Source of the DNA: Sistotremastrum niveocremeum HHB9708 | Lineage: Eukaryota; Basidiomycota; Agaricomycetes; Sistotremastrales; Sistotremastraceae | NCBI GenBank assembly: GCA_001630475.1 | Contig: KV419423.1 | Location: forward strand, 368,454-432,453 | DNA: 64,000 nucleotides | Direction: 5' to 3' | Shown: piece after piece, positions 58,801 through 64,000 of the stretch | Position numbering within the stretch: position 1 is the first letter of the stretch | How the letters are laid out: the number at the start of each line of letters is the position of its first letter | Notes under the pieces: model-generated | What the model was told of the DNA's origin: nothing | The model's input: only the letters and a program-made list of their open reading frames with translations | Databases searched by the model: none | Made by a program: the position numbers and the translations under genes

Positions 58801-59330
58801 TCTGGTTTTAATACACGCATGTCCAAGTGGTCCGCAACATGGTGAAAATTACCATATAAGGTCATATTGGGCACCATGCACACGCCACTCCCAGAGGTTG
58901 CAGACCACCCTTTTCTATGGCCAAAAATCTCTCTAAGTTTTGAGATTTTGGGCCCACGTTGGCGCTCATACATGGAATTTTGGGGGTTGGCGCGTGTGCA
59001 CCACAAAATTTGGGGAGTGGCGTGCGCACACCATGAAAATTTTCAAAATTTTGAGTTGGTGGCGTTGGATACCAAAAAATTTCCAACATTGGCGTGCATT
59101 CACCATGAAATTTTGAAATTTTGAAATTTGACCATGGTGCGCGCGCCACTCCAGGCAAAATTTCGAAAAAATGCCTTTTCTGCCCCATCAGTCCCCTACA
59201 AAGCTCTCAGACAAAACCAGGTCTATACTTTTTGAAAATGTGTGTGGTGTGCATGCGCCAATTTTCGCTTTTTTGCTTTTTTGGCTGTGGAGTAGGGTTG
59301 GGTCAGTATTTGAAAAATAATTGAAAATTT
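58800..59330. repeat. degenerate repeat block (AAATTTT-rich and GGCGTGCGCACACC-like motifs)
   Basis: Irregular copies alternate between runs such as CAAAATTTTGA or GAAATTTTGAAATTTTGA and blocks such as GTGGCGTGCGCACACCATG, GGCGCGTGTGCACCAC and GGCGTGCATTCACCATG. The block directly adjoins the truncated copia frame. No protein is supported. It looks like diverged tandem repeats or the interior of a noncoding element. Confidence 0.5.
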
Positions 59331-59396
59331 TCATTTACCAAAAGCGGAAATTCAGGGTCCGTGCCGGTCGGCAGAAGGACCGGCTTTGGCCGAACC

Positions 59397-59439
59397 GTGG
59401 TTCTGGGTCCGTGCCGGTGCGGGACGGACCCAGAACCAC
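59397..59439. repeat. perfect 16-bp inverted repeat (hairpin)
   Basis: The arms GTGGTTCTGGGTCCGT (59397-59412) and ACGGACCCAGAACCAC (59424-59439) are exact reverse complements around an 11-base loop. Surrounding sequence has more GGTCCGTGCCGGT-type copies (59356-59385). It may be the end or centre of a foldback element, or a structure-prone repeat. Confidence 0.8.
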
Positions 59440-59966
59440 GGATCCCGCACTTCTGAGTCCAGGCCCCAGAAGCTACCGATCTCAAACACAGCCTCCAGTT
59501 TCTGGTCCTTACGGTCTTGTCCTTACCTTTCAACGCATTGAACCCTCATTATGCAGCTTAGAGCATCACAGGCCGCGCTCATCAGCATAAAGTCTTGGGA
59601 ACTCTACTGTTTTAGGAATCTGGTCCAAGGAGGAGCGAGAGTTCAAGACAAACGTCAAGGTCAAGAACATCAATGCAGTGTGCCAACCTCCTTGAGGCCT
59701 ATTCAATTGAATTCATCACAAAGCAAGCCTGCGTTGGGTCGCTGCTCGCATTGGAGCAAGACACTTGTATGTCAAGGAGGTGATATTCTCAGTCAAGTAC
59801 TACATGAGATATAAAGCAAAGCCAAAGGTGACAATCACGACTCTCCAGAGAAAAGGGAAGGCACTAGTAAGATAAGAGGAAAGCATAAGGCATATCATAT
59901 GAAGCCACAATCAGTCACTAACGTTCTTGAAGAAAGAGAAAAGAGAAGGACTCCTGAAAAATGTTG

Positions 59967-60623
59967 TCAAACAGCAATGTTGCCAGTAACCACTCGCATG
60001 TTGAAAGCGTCCTCATCACCTTGTACTGCAGGATGATGCATGTTCTTTGTAAGACCGTGCTTGCGATGCCCATGATTTGCAGGTGAGAAGGGGTTGTTCG
60101 AGACGAACGTGGATTGGGGGGTTGGAAGATTTTGGCTGGACCCTGAAGATAGGCATGCCGATGAGGATAGGGATGGCGTTGGAGAAATGGTGAGCGTATG
60201 GAGGGAAGTTTGTGTACGAGGCGATGGACTTTGGTCTTGGATTCCGAGAGTAGGGGTCCACGCAAGGCCACTAGACAATGTAGGCTCTTTGAGGGATTCA
60301 CCATCGATCTTATTTCCAACGGGGCGATATAAACGACGGCGGGTGCACAATTCGACAACAGATTCGGGGGAGTCAGTGAAAGAGCTGGTTGTAAGGGTGG
60401 ATGCAGACGAGAGCGGCGATGAGCCTACGGAGGCTTCCGATGGTGGTGGTGGTACATATGAGAGAGATTGGGAATGAAATTGAGAGAGAGAAGGAGGAGA
60501 AGCATGGCGGGCGGCCGCAGCATCGTTGACAATTGAAAATAGGGTGCATATCGGTGCATATCGGTGCGCGGTGCGAACGGTGCTGGCTCCTCTATGTGAA
60601 ATAGAGTCCTTGGCAGCTGGCAT
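59967..60623 (-). CDS. hypothetical Ser/Pro-rich protein, doubtful
   Basis: A single 218-codon frame on the minus strand starts MPAAKDSISHRG. It is rich in Ser, Pro and Thr (SYVPPPPSEASVGSSPLSSA) and has no domain I recognise. The opposite strand is also open over much of it. Its place within repeat-rich DNA and lack of homology make it a weak prediction; it could be a disordered regulatory protein or a chance frame. Confidence 0.25.
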   Translation of the reverse strand: MPAAKDSISHRGASTVRTAHRYAPICTLFSIVNDAAAARHASPPSLSQFHSQSLSYVPPPPSEASVGSSPLSSASTLTTSSFTDSPESVVELCTRRRLYRPVGNKIDGESLKEPTLSSGLAWTPTLGIQDQSPSPRTQTSLHTLTISPTPSLSSSACLSSGSSQNLPTPQSTFVSNNPFSPANHGHRKHGLTKNMHHPAVQGDEDAFNMRVVTGNIAV

Positions 60624-60864
60624 GTTTCGGACGCGACTAAGAGTTGAAGGAAGAAGAGAAGATTATTGTTGCACGATTATTGGTGGCGAAAGGGGCATGC
60701 AGTGGATGCTGGAGACTGAGTGGCGATTTAGGAAGTGGAAAAAAGAAAAAGAGCCGCGGAGGCCTACTGAAGGCTTCGATGTCGGATGACGTCGGGCTTC
60801 AATTGGCGACTGCAGACGAGCGAAGTAGGACATGAGTTTCAATGGGGGTCACAAAGTTGATAAA

Positions 60865-61400
60865 GATAGTTGCAAAGGAGTCGGGAGAAGCGGACGAGGC
60901 GACGAGGCGAGTTTGTTGGGACATGAGCGGCGGGTTTCGAATTGAGAAAAACATCTTGGGCAGACCAAGATGCACAGATCAGAGGAGTCTTTGCTGGCGC
61001 TTAGACTGCTCTGATTACTTCGTTGGCGTGGGCGAACAAAGGTTTTGGGGATGGGGTCGAGAGCGTTCAGTTGAAGTCAAGCTGGAGCTTAAGAAGGACG
61101 CGATTGGATGTGAGCTGGGTAAGACGAAGACGGGCGATAGGAGTCTATCAGGACTGGTGGGAGTAGAGATGTAGCTGTTGTACTCGAATGTAGGGGGAAT
61201 CTGCTGCTTGCTGTCGTACTTGAATGCTGGTGGAACCTGCTGCTTCGACTTGTAGTAACGAGTGAGGCGTTGGATGCGGGATTGGATCAAAAGATGAGAC
61301 GGAATTTGGCGTAAAAAGATTGATGATGATAGTTGCAAAGGAGTCGGGAGAAGCGGACTAGGCAGCGAGTTGGGTTTGTTGGGACATGAGCAGCGGGTTT
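60865..61400. repeat. pair of 73-bp direct repeats 463 bp apart, with internal 31-bp tandem copies
   Basis: Copy 1 (60865-60937) and copy 2 (61328-61400) both read GATAGTTGCAAAGGAGTCGG onward to ACATGAGC.GCGGGTTT with a few differences. Between them two copies of TGTACT.GAATG....GAA.CTGCTGCTT lie at 61179-61209 and 61215-61245. No gene is supported inside. They could be remnants of solo terminal repeats or of a segmental tandem duplication. Confidence 0.7.
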
Positions 61401-61530
61401 TGACTCCTTGAGGTGCCAATGGGACATGATCTCGAGTTAAAAGACAGGATATCACAGTTAATTTCAAGATATATTACAGATACACGAGAAAAGTAGAGTT
61501 AGAAGAGGGAATACAAGTCGCTCTCGCTGT

Positions 61531-62090
61531 CTATTTACGGTCTTCTGCAGGAAACGCATAGTGTAAAGCAGGAACCATTGTTCCAATCAGAGGATCAAGA
61601 GGATCACGATGATACGCATTACGCTCGGCCGCAGTCAGATCACGCTGGTAAAAACGATAAGCTTTGCCCTTAACAAACTTGAAAGCTGTCAGAAATGCCC
61701 ACACAATGAAATTAGCACCACATACCCAGAAGTATATACAGTAGCTCTGGATCATTTCGAATTGAGTTATCCATGTACTTAGAGATGGATCAGGATTATG
61801 CAGAGGCATGCGTGTATCATGGTAATACTGCTTTTCGACAGCCTCTGTGATGAATTTACGAATCTTTGTTGAATCAGAATAGAGTCTGGTCATAAGGAAA
61901 AGAGGCTTACGGCTTTTAATGCATCGTCAAACGGCACACCGGAATGAAACCGGGGAAATACTGGGTGTGATCGCTCCCTGAGAAAGGTATCGAGATACCA
62001 CGTGTGAGATTTAGAGAGGGTAGTGAACACCTCTCTCATGGGATCACGGTGCTTGTTCTGGTCTTCAGAAGTCTTGAATGGCACTGGCAT
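61531..62090 (-). CDS. small single-pass membrane protein of unknown function
   Basis: Minus-strand exons 61911-62090 and 61531-61863 give about 170 residues (MPVPFKTSEDQNKHRDPMRE start). The intron GTAAGC...AAAG has an unusual acceptor. The protein has one strong transmembrane segment, YFWVCGANFIVWAFLTAF, followed by the positively charged FKFVKGKAYRFYQRD, so the C-terminus is probably cytosolic or in the matrix. N-terminal and C-terminal parts are polar. I do not recognise the family. An upstream in-frame Met at 62234 would add 48 residues. Confidence 0.45.
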
Positions 62091-62432
62091 GTTGAAAACA
62101 ACGTTCAATTGAAGGGATGAGAGAAAGCAGACAGGCAGGTTAAGATCCTTATATATCTCATTCTTGGGAAAGCACGGAGCCGAGCAGGAAGAGAACCTCG
62201 CGGGTCCGAAGAAGTCGAAGCAACCAGGAGTCATAGGTGAGTCACACTCCGGCTAGCAATCACGTATTGAAGCTCGTCCGGCTTATTGCGGTGTCACTGG
62301 GTGTTTAGAAGTCAAAATGATCTCAGCTTGCGAAGCTGTGTCTTTAGAATAGGAAGAAAATTGCATTGAAACAAACAACACATTGTTGATGACATAGATA
62401 TTAAAGATAATTTATCACAATACATGCAGCTC

Positions 62433-63992
62433 TCACTCCTGAGATATACTCATTGACAATTCGCCTTCACTCCTCTCTCGACCACCGGGTTGGGGAATAC
62501 GATGATCGGGTTCATCGTCCTTGTCCTCTCCTTCTTTCATCCTGGTGTCCTCACCATCTTCGGTAACCTCGCCATCTTCCTTTTCTTCACCTTCCTTGTT
62601 TCTCTCACCGTCATCCTTGTCCTCGTCGTCTTCAGTGACCTCGCCGTCTTCCTTGCGGCTTTGCTTGTCCGGCGCACCATCTTCATCTTGGGATTCCTGT
62701 CGATCACGCATCTCGACATCCTCTCCGTTCCTCTGCAGCTCCGACTCTGAGGTCAGGGGCGAGTCGTCAAGGAGACTGCTTGATCTTTGGGTTGTTCGAG
62801 ATCGGGGAGCTGGTGAGACGGCCTCTGATGCAACCCGTTTCATCTCGCGAGACTTGGCCCTTTCGGCTCTGGCGATCATCGAGGGAGTTGGAGGGGTTCT
62901 GGCGATCATTGAGGGAGTTGGAGGGGGCGAAGAAGTTGGAGGGGGCGAGGGAGTTGGAGGGGGCGGTGTGACAGGTGCGGCTGTCTTCTTACTCGTGGCC
63001 TTTGGCTTTGGCTTTGGCTTTGGCTGCGCCTTTGCCTTGGCTGCGCCTTTGCCTTTGCCTTTGCCTTTGCCTTTGCCTTTGCCTTTGCCCTTTCCTTTTG
63101 CCTTCCCCTTCCCCTTCGCTTTATCCCCCTCTTGGTCTCCTTCCAACTCGACGTCGTCGAGCTGTGATTGGATGTCCTCCTCGGGGACTTTCTCTGGCTC
63201 GTCCTCCACCTCCATTTCGGTCTCCTTCTCCTTCTCCTTCTCGGCCTCTGGCTCTTTCTCCTTCTCCGTCTCCTCCGTCTCTGCCTCCATCCCCTTCTCG
63301 GTCTCCTTCTCCTTCTCGGCCTCGGCCTCTGGCTCTTTCTCCTTCTCCGTCTCCTCCGTCCCTGCCTCCATCCCCTTCTCTGTCACGTTTGCCTTTGCCT
63401 TCCCCTGCCCCTTCTCTGCCTCCTCCTTCTCTGCCTCCTCCTTCTCCTTCTTCCTCTTCTCCTTCTCCTTCTCGGCCCGGGCTTTTTTCTCCTCCTCCCA
63501 CGCGAGTTCAATCCTTTCCAACTCTCCCGGAGGCAGCTCCGACTTGTATTTTGCGACATCCGCCAAGTAACGTGACAGATCTGAGTCATACTTGGCCTTT
63601 TGCTCTGCATAGCGCTTCTCAGCGGACTCCTTCTCGTGTGGTGTCCCCCAGAAGACCCTTCCTTTTTCCCTGTACTCTTCCAGTCTCCCTGCATCCCAAA
63701 GGTCGACTTGCCGATGCTTCTTGGGCTTGTCGGTGACTGAATCTTTGAGAATCTGCTTCCTCTTCTTCCAGTCGTTGCGAAGTTTGGTCAGGACAGGATC
63801 GCCTTTCTTTTTGCCTTTTTTGATGATGCCAAGCCAATGGGAGACTTGGATTTTCACGGTAGCGCGATCCTGGACAAAGCCCATAGGCCAGAGATACGTG
63901 GGCTCCTCAGGATCTTGCTGGAGTTGGGGCGTCAGACGATTCATATGTCTGCAAATTGCGACTAGATCGAGAAAATTGTCTCGATCAGGCAT
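62433..63992 (-). CDS. highly charged low-complexity protein (GK-, E/K- and P-repeats)
   Basis: A continuous 519-codon frame starts at ATG 63992, eight bases from the window edge, so more 5' exons may lie outside. The first 170 residues are moderately complex (RLTPQLQQDPEEPTYLWPMG, VDLWDAGRLEEYREKGRVFW). After that come E/K-rich repeats (two copies of a unit EKGMEA.TEETEKEKEPEAE), a GKGKGKGKGK run, PKPKPKPK, Pro-rich repeats (TPPTPSMIAR twice) and an acidic tail with EDGEVTED repeated. The protein is likely disordered and nuclear, or the gene belongs to a repeat. The coding DNA contains a TTTGCC hexamer microsatellite (63047-63089). Confidence 0.5.
   Translation of the reverse strand: MPDRDNFLDLVAICRHMNRLTPQLQQDPEEPTYLWPMGFVQDRATVKIQVSHWLGIIKKGKKKGDPVLTKLRNDWKKRKQILKDSVTDKPKKHRQVDLWDAGRLEEYREKGRVFWGTPHEKESAEKRYAEQKAKYDSDLSRYLADVAKYKSELPPGELERIELAWEEEKKARAEKEKEKRKKEKEEAEKEEAEKGQGKAKANVTEKGMEAGTEETEKEKEPEAEAEKEKETEKGMEAETEETEKEKEPEAEKEKEKETEMEVEDEPEKVPEEDIQSQLDDVELEGDQEGDKAKGKGKAKGKGKGKGKGKGKGKGKGAAKAKAQPKPKPKPKATSKKTAAPVTPPPPTPSPPPTSSPPPTPSMIARTPPTPSMIARAERAKSREMKRVASEAVSPAPRSRTTQRSSSLLDDSPLTSESELQRNGEDVEMRDRQESQDEDGAPDKQSRKEDGEVTEDDEDKDDGERNKEGEEKEDGEVTEDGEDTRMKEGEDKDDEPDHRIPQPGGRERSEGELSMSISQE
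63047..63089. repeat. TTTGCC hexanucleotide microsatellite
   Basis: About seven near-perfect hexamers in a row; on the coding (minus) strand they specify alternating Gly-Lys. Slippage here would change length by two residues per unit without a frameshift. Confidence 0.85.
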
Positions 63993-64000
63993 GCCCTCTG

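Noticed and set aside
62521-63570. Long plus-strand open frame (349 codons) rich in Ser/Phe/Leu
   Set aside because: It is the mirror of the repetitive minus-strand gene; repeats such as TTTGCC keep several frames open on both strands. Composition has no fold-like pattern.
1-64000. CRISPR arrays, bacterial operons, rRNA genes and tRNA genes
   Set aside because: None seen; gene structure with many short spliceosomal introns is eukaryotic, and the repeats found are not regularly spaced with unique spacers.

Overview
The window is eukaryotic and looks like nuclear DNA of a filamentous basidiomycete. Genes are split by many short introns (about 45-70 nt, GT..AG, a few GC..AG). The housekeeping genes are fungal orthologue types, and there are retroelement remnants, a foldback-type element and fast-evolving lineage-specific families. 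A Rhizoctonia/Ceratobasidium-like agaricomycete is my best guess from the style of the orphan families (GTPases, small Cys/His proteins, multi-pass membrane protein); no marker gene here proves it.

Left part (1-16.5 kb): a decayed copy of an orphan gene family (1060-1913), then an AIG1/GIMAP-like GTPase gene with a one-base frameshift (2752-5173). Next comes a gene that shares a short Asn/Gly-rich N-terminal motif with the second GTPase gene but has no G domain (5794-6843), followed by a 460-bp element with 28-bp terminal inverted repeats (7418-7877). Then come GNA1 (chitin precursor synthesis), BUB2/cdc16 (mitotic exit Rab-type GAP, minus strand) and the second GTPase gene (11906-13713). About 2.9 kb without a recognisable gene follows.

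Middle (16.5-41 kb): a PH-CRIB-kinase-like protein whose catalytic loop is degenerate, GLE1 (mRNA export), 5-formyl-THF cyclo-ligase and an MFS drug-type transporter. Two divergently oriented paralogues of a RING-type protein follow; only the right one keeps the RING, and both keep a 4-nt microexon. After these lie a small ubiquitin-like-fold candidate, an intact member of the orphan family of 1060-1913, a membrane protein, a third fragment of that orphan family, a degenerate Rho-type GTPase and MO25/hym1.

Right part (41-64 kb): a U6 snRNA gene, an XLF/Cernunnos-like end-joining factor, a small Cys/His-rich protein, a YCII-domain protein divergent from a stand-alone hydantoinase-B (5-oxoprolinase C-terminal half) gene, Ase1/PRC1/MAP65 (spindle midzone) and elongin C. 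A 2.7-kb gene-poor stretch follows, then a phytanoyl-CoA-hydroxylase-like dioxygenase. The last 6.5 kb is repeat-rich: a truncated Ty1/copia polyprotein, AT-rich degenerate repeats, a strong hairpin, direct repeats, and a very acidic/basic low-complexity protein running to the window edge.

Conserved genes (GNA1, BUB2, GLE1, MTHFS, MO25, Ase1, elongin C, XLF) alternate with patches of rapidly changing genes showing duplication, truncation, frameshift and loss of catalytic residues. Exon boundaries given here were inferred by eye from splice consensus and reading-frame continuity.
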